64,000 bases of DNA from Neisseria leonii (GTDB taxonomy: Bacteria > Pseudomonadota > Gammaproteobacteria > Burkholderiales > Neisseriaceae): the NCBI RefSeq assembly GCF_028776105.2, contig NZ_CP145606.1, positions 1,178,001-1,242,000 on the forward strand, read 5' to 3'. Under the pieces are notes generated by a model. The model was not told the DNA's origin and searched no databases. It saw only the letters and a program-made list of their open reading frames with translations. How positions within the stretch are numbered: the first letter of the stretch is position 1; every line of letters begins with the position of its first letter. A program made the position numbers and the translations under genes. Below, piece by piece: positions 31,117 through 40,069 of the stretch.

Positions 31117-31812
31117 TCAGCCGATACGCAAATCGATCTCACCGATACCGTCAATCGAACCGGCCAACACATCACCGCCTTTCACCGCGCCCACTCCCTC
31201 CGGCGTACCGGTAAAAATCAGGTCTCCGGCCTGCAAACGGTAAAACTTCGACAGGTGGGCGATGATTTCGCGCACATTCCAGATCAACAGGTTCAGGTTG
31301 CTGCTCTGTACTGTTTTGCCGTTTACACGCAGTTCGATGGTGCCGCTGTCAAGCACACCGGTACCGCTTTTGCGTACAATCGGCGACAACACGGCCGATT
31401 GTGCGAAATTTTTACCCAAATCCCAAGGGCGGCCGCTTTCGCGTGCTTTAAGCTGCAAATCGCGGCGGGTCATGTCCAAGCCGCAGGCATAACCGTAAAT
31501 CAGGCCGTCCGCTTCGTCCTCGTCCACCTCGAAGCCGTCTGCACCGATGGCAACGACCAACTCCATTTCATAATGGTAATGCTCTGTTTGCGGCGGATAA
31601 GGGACGGTACTGCCGCTTGGCACATAAGCCGATGCGTCTTTCAGAAAATAAAACGGCTCTTGGCTGTGCTTATCCACGCTGACGCCCATTTCTGCCGCAT
31701 GGGCGTGGTAGTTTCGTCCGACACAAAAAATGCGTCTGACGGGAAATTTGCCGCTGCTGCCGGCAATATCCGCCAGAACGGGCGGCGGCGGGGGAAATAC
31801 GGTTGCTGTCAT
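31117..31812 (-). CDS. nagK: Fumarylpyruvate hydrolase (FAH family, NagK-like)
   Basis: A 231-residue member of the fumarylacetoacetate hydrolase family. Visible motifs are R-I-F-C-V-G-R-N-Y-H-A-H, the metal ligands in Y-E-M-E-L-V-V-A-I-G, and G-D-L-I-F-T-G-T-P-E-G-V-G. In the gentisate route it splits fumarylpyruvate to fumarate and pyruvate. Length and neighbours (isomerase, dioxygenase) support fumarylpyruvate rather than fumarylacetoacetate as substrate. AGGAG stands 7 nt before the ATG. Confidence 0.85.
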   Translation of the reverse strand: MTATVFPPPPPVLADIAGSSGKFPVRRIFCVGRNYHAHAAEMGVSVDKHSQEPFYFLKDASAYVPSGSTVPYPPQTEHYHYEMELVVAIGADGFEVDEDEADGLIYGYACGLDMTRRDLQLKARESGRPWDLGKNFAQSAVLSPIVRKSGTGVLDSGTIELRVNGKTVQSSNLNLLIWNVREIIAHLSKFYRLQAGDLIFTGTPEGVGAVKGGDVLAGSIDGIGEIDLRIG

Positions 31813-31859
31813 CGGAAGACTCCTGGTTTGTCGGTCAAAAGGATACGGGCATACACGGC

Positions 31860-32888
31860 TTAAAAAATGCCCAGATACTCGTGCAGCGGTGCTTCGTCGG
31901 CCGTGATGAAAAAGGCATCTTCACTGCCGGTATTGGTCAGCGTAATGCGGCTGTAACCGGGTGTGCAGAAGGTATCTTTGTCCCGCCACACAGCCTGTCC
32001 CGCAGGATCCACATTCAGACGGCCTTCTCCGCCCACCACATGAAAGACGCAGGGAGTAGTGCGTTCCGGCAGGGTAACGGCAGACCCGGCACGCAGCATC
32101 GCGGCACCGAAGCCGATGCTCGGAAACAGGCTGCGCCCGTTTTCCGGATTGACATAAGCCGCCTGCACCCAACTGCTGCCGCTGTGGGCGGCCATTTCCG
32201 TCAGGCAGCGGTGCGTTCGGTGCCACGGATAGCGCAACATCGGTACACGGTTTTGTCCGCGCACAAAGCCGGGACTCGGCACCATGCCGCAGGCACTGTA
32301 TTCGGCAAACGGTTTATCCGCCTCCCGGGTCATGGTTTGTGCCGCCCCCTCCTGTGCCCACGATCCTTCCAGACGGTAAATCAGCGGTAAATCCAGTACG
32401 TCCAGCCACACCACCGGTTCATCGCCCGTGTGGCTGTGTTCGTGCCACATACCGGAAGGTGTCAGAATCAGGTCTCCGCGCGCCATGCGGCAGGGCTCGC
32501 CGTTTACCGTGGTACAGGCACCCTCTCCTTCCACGATAATCCGCACAGCATTGGGCGTATGGCGGTGGTTCGGCGCGGTTTCGCCCGGCAGAATCAGTTG
32601 CAGGCCGAGATAAATGCTCGGCGTAGCGCGCAGATTGTCCAAGCCGTGCCCGGGATTGGCCAACACCAGCACCCGCCGTTCTGCTTTTTCTATCGGTGTC
32701 AGCACTCCTGCTTCCATCAGCAGCGGACGCACGTTTTCATACGGCCAAATCTGTGTCTGTGTGCGGCATGCGGGTTTGCCGGGCGGCAGCAGCCCGCGCA
32801 TACTCGGCCACAGCGGCACCAGATGGTTGGCCTGCAAACTGTCGCGGTAGGTTTGGGGCAGTTCGTCCAAAGAGGCTAACGGATTCAT
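31860..32888 (-). CDS. nagI: Gentisate 1,2-dioxygenase
   Basis: A 342-residue double-cupin, Fe(II)-dependent ring-cleavage enzyme that converts gentisate to maleylpyruvate. The first cupin holds the iron site in H-R-H-T-P-N-A-V-R and the later His of M-W-H-E-H; start L-W-P-S-M-R-G-L-L-P and G-L-D-N-L-R-A-T are typical of the family (length about 340-370). NagI in Ralstonia and MhbD in Klebsiella are the named counterparts. The ribosome site is weak (GTGATGAG). Lies between the hydroxylase and the hydrolase of the same pathway. Confidence 0.92.
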   Translation of the reverse strand: MNPLASLDELPQTYRDSLQANHLVPLWPSMRGLLPPGKPACRTQTQIWPYENVRPLLMEAGVLTPIEKAERRVLVLANPGHGLDNLRATPSIYLGLQLILPGETAPNHRHTPNAVRIIVEGEGACTTVNGEPCRMARGDLILTPSGMWHEHSHTGDEPVVWLDVLDLPLIYRLEGSWAQEGAAQTMTREADKPFAEYSACGMVPSPGFVRGQNRVPMLRYPWHRTHRCLTEMAAHSGSSWVQAAYVNPENGRSLFPSIGFGAAMLRAGSAVTLPERTTPCVFHVVGGEGRLNVDPAGQAVWRDKDTFCTPGYSRITLTNTGSEDAFFITADEAPLHEYLGIF

Positions 32889-32949
32889 GACTCATCACTT
32901 TCTGTTGTTCCAAAAGATACGGCAGCACCTTCATATAGGCCGTCTGAAA

Positions 32950-34134
32950 TCAGGTATCCAGACAATTGGCGGCGTTCCAGCCGTACAGCCATTCCACCGC
33001 ATCGTAAAACCGATCTTGGCTGCGTCCCCGCCACATTTGGTTGCGGATCAGCCGCTCCACACCGGCAGCATGATATAGCCGGCCCATTTCTCGGGTAGAC
33101 AACACCACGCGGGCGGTACGCGGAATACGGATCTGCTCGTAACGGCGGAAAGCGGCGGCCAAATCGCCGCCGGACTCTGCAACGCACCGCCCCAACACCA
33201 CGGCATCCTCCAAAGCCATACAGGCACCCTGTGCCAGATACTGCATCAGCGGATGGGCGGCATCGCCCAGCAGGGTCGCGCAACCCCTGCCCCAGCTTTC
33301 AACCGGCTGGCGGTCGGCGGTTGCCCACCGCTTCCATGACTTAGGTAAAGACAGCAATCTGCGCGGGCTGTCGTCTATCCCTTGGAAGTACGACAGTACC
33401 TCTGCCTGAGAGCCTTCCCGTACGCCCCATTCCTCCTGTTCGCGGCTGTGAAACGTCACCACCAGATTGTATTGCCGGCCGCCGCGCAAGGGATAATGCA
33501 CCAAATGGCAATTGGGCCCTGCCCACAACACCGGCCCGTTGATGCGCAAATCCTCCGGCATTTCCGCCGCGTCCACCACGGCACGGTACACCACATGACC
33601 GGATACGCGTGCGGCATCACCGATAAGTGTTTCACGTACCACCGATTTCACACCGTCCGCACCCACCAGGGCATCACCCAGGTAACGGTTGCCTGCTGCA
33701 TCTTCCACCGCCACGCCGTCATCACTCCAATCAACTTTGACAACGCGGGCAGAAGTTTGAAAACGGATCTGCGGATGGCGCTCCACCGCCTCCAAAATCG
33801 ACCGATGGATATCGGCACGGTGGATGACACCGTAAGGATTGCCGAAACGCCGTCTGAATGCATCGCCCACGGCCATTTCCGCAATTTTTCCGGTATCGAC
33901 AGCATCCATCATGACCAATCTGTCGACAAAAACAGACCGCCGCCGCGCCGCTTCGCCCACACCCAAATCGTCCAGCGCGGCATACGCATTGGGGCCGAGC
34001 TGGATACCCGCACCGATTTCGCCGATGCTTGATGCCTGTTCCAGCAACAATACTTCCATATTCTGCCGCACCAGTGCCAAAGCAGCGGCCAAGCCGCCGA
34101 TACCGCCTCCGACAATAATCATGCGTTGTGCCAT
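32950..34134 (-). CDS. nagX: FAD monooxygenase, 3-hydroxybenzoate 6-hydroxylase type
   Basis: A 394-residue flavoprotein monooxygenase of the class A (PHBH-like) group. FAD motif G-G-G-I-G-G-L-A-A-A-L-A-L at residues 8-20, the mid-chain D-G (A-D-G-V-K-S) motif and the second FAD motif L-G-D-A-A-H-P-L-M-Q-Y-L-A-Q-G. With gentisate genes next to it, conversion of 3-hydroxybenzoate to gentisate (NagX/MhbM) is the best guess; salicylate 5- or related hydroxylation is possible. AGGAGG lies 7 nt before the ATG. Confidence 0.82.
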   Translation of the reverse strand: MAQRMIIVGGGIGGLAAALALVRQNMEVLLLEQASSIGEIGAGIQLGPNAYAALDDLGVGEAARRRSVFVDRLVMMDAVDTGKIAEMAVGDAFRRRFGNPYGVIHRADIHRSILEAVERHPQIRFQTSARVVKVDWSDDGVAVEDAAGNRYLGDALVGADGVKSVVRETLIGDAARVSGHVVYRAVVDAAEMPEDLRINGPVLWAGPNCHLVHYPLRGGRQYNLVVTFHSREQEEWGVREGSQAEVLSYFQGIDDSPRRLLSLPKSWKRWATADRQPVESWGRGCATLLGDAAHPLMQYLAQGACMALEDAVVLGRCVAESGGDLAAAFRRYEQIRIPRTARVVLSTREMGRLYHAAGVERLIRNQMWRGRSQDRFYDAVEWLYGWNAANCLDT

Positions 34135-34182
34135 TTTTTGTCCTCCTGAAAGCTGAATGGGTTCTCTGATGAATCAAGAGTT

Positions 34183-34821
34183 TCAAGCAGTAAAATCCGG
34201 CTGGCACTCGGGTTTCGCCCGCATAAAGGCCGCCTGTGCCATACAGTGGCGGTAAACCGCTGTCAGACGCGGATAAAGGTTTAAATCACAACCAAAACGT
34301 TCGGCATTGGCCATTTGCGGTATCAGGCAGACATCGGCCAGCGTCGGTACACCGCCGAAACAGTACGGAGAAGCCGGACGGTTCGATAACACCTGCTCCG
34401 CACTGCCCAAACCCTCAGCCACCCAATGCCGGTACCAAGTCTTTTTTTCCGCTTCCGAAACCGACAGCGTCTCAGTCAGATATTTCAATATCCGCAGATT
34501 GTTCAGCGGGTGGACATCGCAGGCGATGCCGTAGGCAAACGCACGCACTTCGGCCTGAAAACGGATTTCCTCCGGCAACAGCGGCGGTTCGGGATATTGC
34601 CGGTCGAGATACTCGATAATGGCCAAAGACTGGTTCAGTACAAAATCCCCATCAACCAAAACAGGCACGCCTTTGGCCGGATTCAGCTGCCGATACCCTG
34701 CCGATGCCTGTTCTCCGATACGGATATTGATGCCTGCATATTCATAGTCGATGCCTTTGAGTGCTAACGCAATCCGCACGCGGTAGGAAGTCGAGCTGTT
34801 GAAAAAACTGTAAAGTTTCAT
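34183..34821 (-). CDS. nagL: Maleylpyruvate isomerase, zeta-class GST (NagL-like)
   Basis: A 212-residue glutathione-S-transferase-fold enzyme. The N-terminal zeta-class motif reads S-S-T-S-Y-R-V-R-I-A-L (Thr for the usual Cys), followed by N-P-A-K-G-V-P-V-L and Q-S-L-A-I-I-E-Y-L. It isomerises maleylpyruvate to fumarylpyruvate with glutathione. The ATG at 34821 is set by the family start (M-K-L-Y-S-F-F-N); the longer open frame above it reaches into the divergent promoter region. First gene of the operon. Confidence 0.87.
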   Translation of the reverse strand: MKLYSFFNSSTSYRVRIALALKGIDYEYAGINIRIGEQASAGYRQLNPAKGVPVLVDGDFVLNQSLAIIEYLDRQYPEPPLLPEEIRFQAEVRAFAYGIACDVHPLNNLRILKYLTETLSVSEAEKKTWYRHWVAEGLGSAEQVLSNRPASPYCFGGVPTLADVCLIPQMANAERFGCDLNLYPRLTAVYRHCMAQAAFMRAKPECQPDFTA

Positions 34822-34947
34822 ATTGCCTGTTATCTGTGTTCCCGGCAGCCTGAACATTTCAGACCGCCTATCGGTCCGCACTATTATTCCCAACAAAAGG
34901 CATATCTGTATAATGATTAAATTTGATATCTCCATAGCGGAAATGAT

Positions 34948-35907
34948 ATGAATATAAAGTGGGCCAAAAGACTCAAACTCAAACAATTAAAACTGCTGAT
35001 ACTGCTGGCCGAAACCGCAAACTTGAGCGAAACAGCCAGACAGGCAAATATGACCCAGCCTGCTTTGTCCCGCTGGCTGAAAGAACTGGAAGAAGATACC
35101 GGCCACGAATTGTTTGCCCGCCATGCCCGAGGCTTAACGCCCACCGCTGCGGGCAATATTCTGATTGCCCATGCCCGCCGTATTCTGATTGAAGCCGAAC
35201 GCACCCAACAGGATTTGGACGACACCGCCAGGGGCGACAGCCGTACACTGCTTATCGGCATGTCGCCCGCAGCCGCACCGCATTTTGTCCCCACCGCCGC
35301 CATGCGCTTTTTACAGGCCAATCCGAAGGTATATCTGGAAATACAGGAAGGCACCATGGATCACTTGGTCGGCCGTCTGAAACAGGGCTTGCTGGATTTG
35401 GTAGTCGGCCGTCTCGACAATTACGAACCGGACAGCGAACTGCAAAGCGAACAGCTTTATCTGGATCCCATACGCATCGTTGCCCGTATGCACCACCCTC
35501 TGACACAAAAATCCGCCCTGAAATGGGCAGATTTGGAACCTTACGAATGGATTATCTGGCCGTCCGGCACCCCCATACGCAGCCGTTTGGACAACGCATT
35601 GACTGCCGCAGGCAGGCGCGCGCCGGTTTACCGTATCCAGTCTACCTCGCAAGTGGCCAACCTGTGGCTGCTGCAATACAGCGATATGCTCTCGGTTGCC
35701 TCAAAAGGCGTGGCAGAACATTTCCACCGCCGCGGGCTGCTGACCGAACTGAACCTGCCCTTGGATACTGCCGACGGTGCTGTCGGTATGGTCTGGCGGG
35801 AACAGGCACAGCCGGACACTCTGCTGCACCAGTTTATCGGATGCTGCCGCACGGCAGTCCGCACCATCGGTGCCGATGCAGGGCCGCTCTCTTTTCAGGC
35901 AGTTTGA
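34948..35907 (+). CDS. LysR-type regulator of the gentisate operon
   Basis: A 319-residue LysR-type transcription factor: N-terminal winged helix (L-S-E-T-A-R-Q-A-N-M-T-Q-P-A-L-S-R, residues about 27-43) and a two-lobe effector domain beginning L-L-I-G-M-S. It resembles the GbpR group, which binds aromatic or sugar-acid ligands. Divergent from the catabolic operon by 126 nt, the usual layout for an activator of the neighbouring genes. GGAAATGAT precedes the ATG. No clear T-N11-A operator could be singled out. Confidence 0.88.
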   Translation: MNIKWAKRLKLKQLKLLILLAETANLSETARQANMTQPALSRWLKELEEDTGHELFARHARGLTPTAAGNILIAHARRILIEAERTQQDLDDTARGDSRTLLIGMSPAAAPHFVPTAAMRFLQANPKVYLEIQEGTMDHLVGRLKQGLLDLVVGRLDNYEPDSELQSEQLYLDPIRIVARMHHPLTQKSALKWADLEPYEWIIWPSGTPIRSRLDNALTAAGRRAPVYRIQSTSQVANLWLLQYSDMLSVASKGVAEHFHRRGLLTELNLPLDTADGAVGMVWREQAQPDTLLHQFIGCCRTAVRTIGADAGPLSFQAV

Positions 35908-35935
35908 AACTGCCGGATGCCTGCTATGTGAAAAC

Positions 35936-35974
35936 AGGCCGTCTGAAAACACTCGAAAGGTTTTCAGACGGCCT
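35936..35974. terminator. Uptake-sequence hairpin after the LysR gene
   Basis: Inverted uptake sequences 35936-35947 and 35963-35974 with an AAAAC/GTTTT extension, nearly identical in sequence to the hairpin at 28228-28266. Confidence 0.75.
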
Positions 35975-36012
35975 TGCTCTTGGCGGTTAAGCCCGATCGG
36001 GCAGTATCCGCT

Positions 36013-36478
36013 TCATACGCGGGCGGGCGGCCGCAGGCCGGCCAGTCCGGCAAATATGCTGCCCGAAGCGGTATCCTTTACCCCAAACATAGTGATGCCG
36101 CTGATAAGCAGCGCGGAAATCTGCGCTTCCAGTTCATTCCATCAAGCTGTTGATTTTGCGCGTAGTTTGGGCGGCAAACACGGTTTTAATCAGCGCGGAT
36201 CGGCTGACATGGGAAAAGCTGAGGAAAATCTGGCAGGTAACGCAGGTAAAAAAGTACAACCCCATCGCCGCCAGCATCATGCGGACGGACGTGCGGTCCA
36301 CAATAAAACCGATCCACGGCATCAGAAAACAGAGCAAGATACCGGACAGCATGGCCGCACCGGACAGCATACTGCCGCCTTCCGCCGTTTTGCCGGGCAG
36401 CCACGGCGCGATCACCATACCGATACCGACGGAAACCGAAGCCGTGAGATTGGCAATCAACAAGAGCCATACCCGCAC
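36013..36478 (-). pseudogene. Truncated MFS transporter remnant
   Basis: The first part (36478 to 36134, GTG start with AAGGAGG 5 nt upstream) encodes about 114 residues resembling the first three helices of an MFS_3-type exporter (F-I-V-D-R-T-S-V-R-M-M and R-K-I-N-S-L-M-E). After a frame change near 36130 the match goes on (E-L-E-A-Q-I-S-A-L-L-I-S-G-I-T-M-F-G-V-K) and ends at a stop at 36013. A full protein would be about 400 residues, so the distal two-thirds are gone. The intact start and ribosome site suggest recent decay. Family assignment rests on these short stretches. Confidence 0.6.
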
Positions 36479-36882
36479 CGCACCCTCCTTATCCGCCCCC
36501 TATGATCAACCGCCCGCTTGTAACCCATCTGTCTGTCATGCCAAACGCATCATCGGACACACGGGCATAACGGGATTTCAGACGGCCTCGGTAAGACATG
36601 ACCGCAACGGCATTTACGGCAAGCCCGACGGTTTTGACGGACAGGCGCAGCCCCGGTTTCGGCCATGCAGCCGCAGACGGTGCAGATCCGTAACCCCTGC
36701 CGGCCAATCTGGCCCGGCCGTTTTGTCTGCCGGAGAAGACAGCCAAGCCGCCTGAAACGGCCGCCATACCGCATATGCCGGTACTACCAAACCGCCCGGC
36801 AAAACCGGATCAGGCCATACGGCGGAAACCGTTGGCAAATGACCGCCGGGAAAATTTTTCCTGCCGCCGCGCCAAACGGTTT
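36479..36882. other. Gap between MFS remnant and queA
   Basis: Open frames here are short and lack ribosome sites. One uptake sequence lies near 36578. It may include eroded sequence from an older gene, but I could not identify any. Confidence 0.5.
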
Positions 36883-37917
36883 TCAGACGGCCTCTTCTCC
36901 GCAACGACCCAGCAGCATGGCATCGCCGTAGCTGAAAAAACGGTATTGCTGCGCGACGGCATGACGGTAAACCTGCCGGATATGTTCCGTTCCCGAAAAC
37001 GCGCTGACCAGCATCAGCAGTGTCGATTTGGGCAGGTGGAAATTGGTAATCAGACGGTCGATGACCTGAAAACGGTAGCCCGGTGTGATGAAAATATCGG
37101 TGTCGCCCTGCCCTGCACGCAAGCCGCCGCGCGCGGCCGATTCCAAAGCGCGCATCGATGTCGTACCCACCGCCCAAACCCGTCGCCCGCGCGCCTTGGC
37201 CGTTTCGACAGCCGCCACGGTTTCGGGCGGCACGTCGTACCATTCGCTGTGCATTTTGTGTTCGGCAATATTATCCACCCGCACCGGCTGGAACGTCCCC
37301 GCACCGACATGCAGCGTAACTTCGGCCAACACCGCCCCTTGGGCACGCAGCCGGTCCAGCAGGCCGTCTGTAAAATGCAGCCCCGCAGTCGGCGCGGCCA
37401 CCGCCCCCTGATGCTTGGCATAAACGGTTTGATAACGCCCCTCATCATCTTCATCGGCCGCACGCCCGATATACGGCGGCAGCGGCAGGCGGCCGTGCTG
37501 TGCCAATAAATCGTACACGCTCTGTGTTCCGGCAAATTTCAGGCAGAACAGTTCGCCGTGCCGTTCCGTCATTTCCGCCTCGATACCGCCGTCAAACAGC
37601 AGGCAGGCACCGGGCTTGGGCGACTTGGACGCACGGATATGCGCCAGCGCGGTATGCGTATCGACCACCCGTTCGATTAAGGCTTCGATACGCCCGCCGC
37701 TGGCTTTCTGCCCGAACAGGCGCGCCTTCATCACTTTGGTATTGTTGAACACCAGTACATCACCCGCTTCAATATAATCGGGCAAATCGGCGAAGCGGCC
37801 GTCTGAAAACGGCCCGCCGGGCAAAGCGGCCAGCAGGCGGCTGGTGCCGCGCTCGGCAGGCGGGTGCTGGGCAATCAGGTGTTCGGGCAGGTCGAAATCG
37901 AAATCGGACAGCTGCAT
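36883..37917 (-). CDS. queA: tRNA preQ1(34) S-adenosylmethionine ribosyltransferase-isomerase
   Basis: A 344-residue enzyme of queuosine synthesis that transfers the ribosyl group of SAM to preQ1 in tRNA. Start [31 protein letters not shown] and the end [12 protein letters not shown] are family hallmarks. The last residues and stop (E-A-V-stop) are read from an uptake sequence. CAGGAA lies 6 nt before the ATG. An uptake sequence is also embedded near 37800. Confidence 0.97.
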   Translation of the reverse strand: MQLSDFDFDLPEHLIAQHPPAERGTSRLLAALPGGPFSDGRFADLPDYIEAGDVLVFNNTKVMKARLFGQKASGGRIEALIERVVDTHTALAHIRASKSPKPGACLLFDGGIEAEMTERHGELFCLKFAGTQSVYDLLAQHGRLPLPPYIGRAADEDDEGRYQTVYAKHQGAVAAPTAGLHFTDGLLDRLRAQGAVLAEVTLHVGAGTFQPVRVDNIAEHKMHSEWYDVPPETVAAVETAKARGRRVWAVGTTSMRALESAARGGLRAGQGDTDIFITPGYRFQVIDRLITNFHLPKSTLLMLVSAFSGTEHIRQVYRHAVAQQYRFFSYGDAMLLGRCGEEAV

Positions 37918-37956
37918 GGCGGATTCCTGTGAAATTCGGCCGTTTTCAGACGGCCT

Positions 37957-37990
37957 AAAAAGAAAAAGCCTTCGCTTTTGCAAAGGCTTT
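37957..37990 (-). terminator. Intrinsic terminator of rpmB-rpmG
   Basis: AAAGCCTT and AAGGCTTT (37965-37972 and 37983-37990) pair, followed on the minus strand by TTTCTTTTT. Confidence 0.85.
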
Positions 37991-38005
37991 CGGACAAAAA
38001 CCGGA

Positions 38006-38161
38006 TTATTTCAATTTGGTTTCTTTATAGATAACGTGCTTGCGGGCAACGGGATCAAATTTTTTGATTTCCAGCTTGCCCGGCATGGTACGTTTGTTTT
38101 TGGTCGTCGTATAGAAATGACCGGTACCGGCTGACGATTCCAGTTTGATTTTATCGCGCAT
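38006..38161 (-). CDS. rpmG: 50S ribosomal protein L33
   Basis: A 51-residue ribosomal protein: [24 protein letters not shown] and the end K-E-T-K-L-K. It lacks the four zinc-binding cysteines, so it is the C-minus (zinc-free) form. It lies 28 nt after rpmB in the usual rpmB-rpmG pair and is followed by a terminator. Confidence 0.97.
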   Translation of the reverse strand: MRDKIKLESSAGTGHFYTTTKNKRTMPGKLEIKKFDPVARKHVIYKETKLK

Positions 38162-38189
38162 TGCTCAGATTCCTTGATTAAAAAATTCG

Positions 38190-38423
38190 TTAGGCTTCGC
38201 CGCGTGCGCGCAAATCGGCCAATACAACGTCGATACCCACTTTGTCGATGGTGCGCAGCGCAGCGTTGGATACACGCAGGCGAACCCAGCGGTTTTCGCT
38301 TTCCACCCAGAAACGGCGTGATTGCAGGTTAGGCAAAAAACGGCGTTTGGTTTTGTTGTTGGCGTGCGATACATTGTTGCCGGACATCGGGCGTTTACCG
38401 GTTACCTTGCAAACTCGTGCCAT
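38190..38423 (-). CDS. rpmB: 50S ribosomal protein L28
   Basis: A 77-residue ribosomal protein starting [22 protein letters not shown] and ending A-R-G-E-A. TTGGAG lies 6-7 nt before the ATG. First gene of rpmB-rpmG. Confidence 0.98.
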   Translation of the reverse strand: MARVCKVTGKRPMSGNNVSHANNKTKRRFLPNLQSRRFWVESENRWVRLRVSNAALRTIDKVGIDVVLADLRARGEA

Positions 38424-38558
38424 GGTTGAACTCCAAACTTCTGAAACAGTAAAACGCGATTTATACCACAAAATCCGTTTGCTTTTCAAGCCTTGCGGCA
38501 AAATCGCCGTCAAAGCGCGCTTGATGTGTTGTTTTTTCACAAACGCGCCGCGCCGGTC

Positions 38559-38620
38559 AGGCCGTCTGAAAACGGCCGGCGCAACACCGTCCGAACCCGC
38601 TTCCCGTTTTCAGACGGCCT
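38559..38620. terminator. Uptake-sequence pair after mtrE
   Basis: Inverted uptake sequences 38559-38570 and 38609-38620 with extended pairing (GAAAACGG...CCGTTTTC), just after the mtrE stop on the minus strand; probable end of mtrCDE. Confidence 0.65.
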
Positions 38621-38626
38621 TCCGCA

Positions 38627-40069
38627 TCAGGGCGCGGCAGATGCCGGGTCGCCGCCGTGCCGTTTCAGGCCGCCGCCCAAGGCTTTATACAGGTCGGCCA
38701 GATTTTCCAGACGGGTCAGGCTGCCGGCCAGAAGCTGGGTCTCGGCAGCATAGCTGCTGCGTTCCGCATCGAGCAGGTCCAGCGCGCTGGCGATGCCGTG
38801 GCGGTAGCGCAGATTGACCAGCCGCAGATAATCGGCATAGGCGTTGCGCTGCTTGACGAGCGCGGCATGGCTGTTGTCCAGCTGCGCGCGCGCGGCCAGC
38901 GCATCGGCCACATCGCGGAATGCCGACTGGACGGCCGATTCATAATTGGCCACTTCCACCTGCTGCATCAGTTTGGCGTAATCCAGATTGGCCTTGTTGC
39001 TGCCCCAGTTGAAAATCGGCAGGTTGATGCTGGGCATAAACGCCCATGTGGCATTGCCGCCCTTGAAGAGGTTGGCCAGCTCGGCAGAGCCCGTACCGAT
39101 GGTGCCGGTCAGGCTGATGCTGGGGAAAAACGCCGCGCGCGCCGCACCGATGTTGGCATTGGCACGTCTGAGCGCGTGCTCGGCCGCACGGATGTCGGGG
39201 CGGTTGAGCATCACTTCCGAACTCAATCCGGCAGGCAGACGGCTGATTTTGAACTGCTGGTCCAAAGGCAGTCCGGCGGGTAAATCAGACGGCAGCGGCC
39301 GGTTGATCAGCACGGCCAGCGCATTTTCCGCCTGCTCTTTGGTCTTCACCGCACCGGCATAATCGGCTTTGGCCGCTTCAATCAAGGCCTCCTGCTGGCG
39401 CAGATCCACAGCGGAAACCACACCCGCCTGATGTTTCAACTGTGTCAGCCGGTAAGTTTCTTCACGGCTTTTCAGCACTTTTTGCGCCAAAGCCATACGC
39501 TCTTGGGCATAAAGTCCGTTGAAATAGGCTTTGGCCACCGAAGCGACCAGCGTCAGATGCACCGAGTCGCGTGCCGCCGTACCGGCAAAATAGCTTTGCA
39601 GCGCGGCTTCGGCATTGCTCTGCACGCGGCCGAACAAATCCAGCTCGTAGGCCGTGATGCCCAAGCCCACGTTATATGCGGATGAAACATACGAGCGGCC
39701 GCTGCCGCTCAAATCGGCGGCGGTACGGGCACGCTGGCCGCTGCCCGAAGCGTTGAGGCCGGGCAGCAGGTCGGCACGCTGGATCATATAGCGTTTGCGC
39801 AGGGCTTCGGCATTGAGTGCGGCGGCACGCAGATCGGTATTGCGTTCCAACGCGGTTTCAATCAGCCGGTGCAGGCGCGGGTCGGCAAAATAGTCCTGCC
39901 ACCCCAAAGAGGCCGCCTGAATCCCCGCTTCCCCGGCTTCATCGTATTTGAACGTTTCCGCCACACTGACCTGCGGCTGCTCGTATTTCGGCATCATGCT
40001 GCACGCCGACAACACCAGCACGACGGCCAGAGCGGTACACAACGGTTTGAGAGTGAATGTTTTCATCAT
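38627..40069 (-). CDS. mtrE: Outer-membrane efflux channel lipoprotein MtrE
   Basis: A 480-residue TolC/OprM-type channel (NodT group). Lipobox L-S-A-C-S; helical-barrel repeats with N-T-D-L-R-A-A-A-L-N-A-E and N-A-N-I-G-A-A-R-A-A-F-F-P-S-I-S-L-T; and Y-D/N-E-L-D-L-F-G-R. It completes the MtrCDE pump that exports hydrophobic agents, detergents, bile salts and peptides. The start overlaps the mtrD stop (ATGA), and AAGGA precedes it. Confidence 0.93.
   Translation of the reverse strand: MMKTFTLKPLCTALAVVLVLSACSMMPKYEQPQVSVAETFKYDEAGEAGIQAASLGWQDYFADPRLHRLIETALERNTDLRAAALNAEALRKRYMIQRADLLPGLNASGSGQRARTAADLSGSGRSYVSSAYNVGLGITAYELDLFGRVQSNAEAALQSYFAGTAARDSVHLTLVASVAKAYFNGLYAQERMALAQKVLKSREETYRLTQLKHQAGVVSAVDLRQQEALIEAAKADYAGAVKTKEQAENALAVLINRPLPSDLPAGLPLDQQFKISRLPAGLSSEVMLNRPDIRAAEHALRRANANIGAARAAFFPSISLTGTIGTGSAELANLFKGGNATWAFMPSINLPIFNWGSNKANLDYAKLMQQVEVANYESAVQSAFRDVADALAARAQLDNSHAALVKQRNAYADYLRLVNLRYRHGIASALDLLDAERSSYAAETQLLAGSLTRLENLADLYKALGGGLKRHGGDPASAAP

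Noticed and set aside
36489..36767. 92-residue open frame upstream of the MFS remnant
   Set aside because: No ribosome site; arginine/glycine-rich, shadow-like composition.
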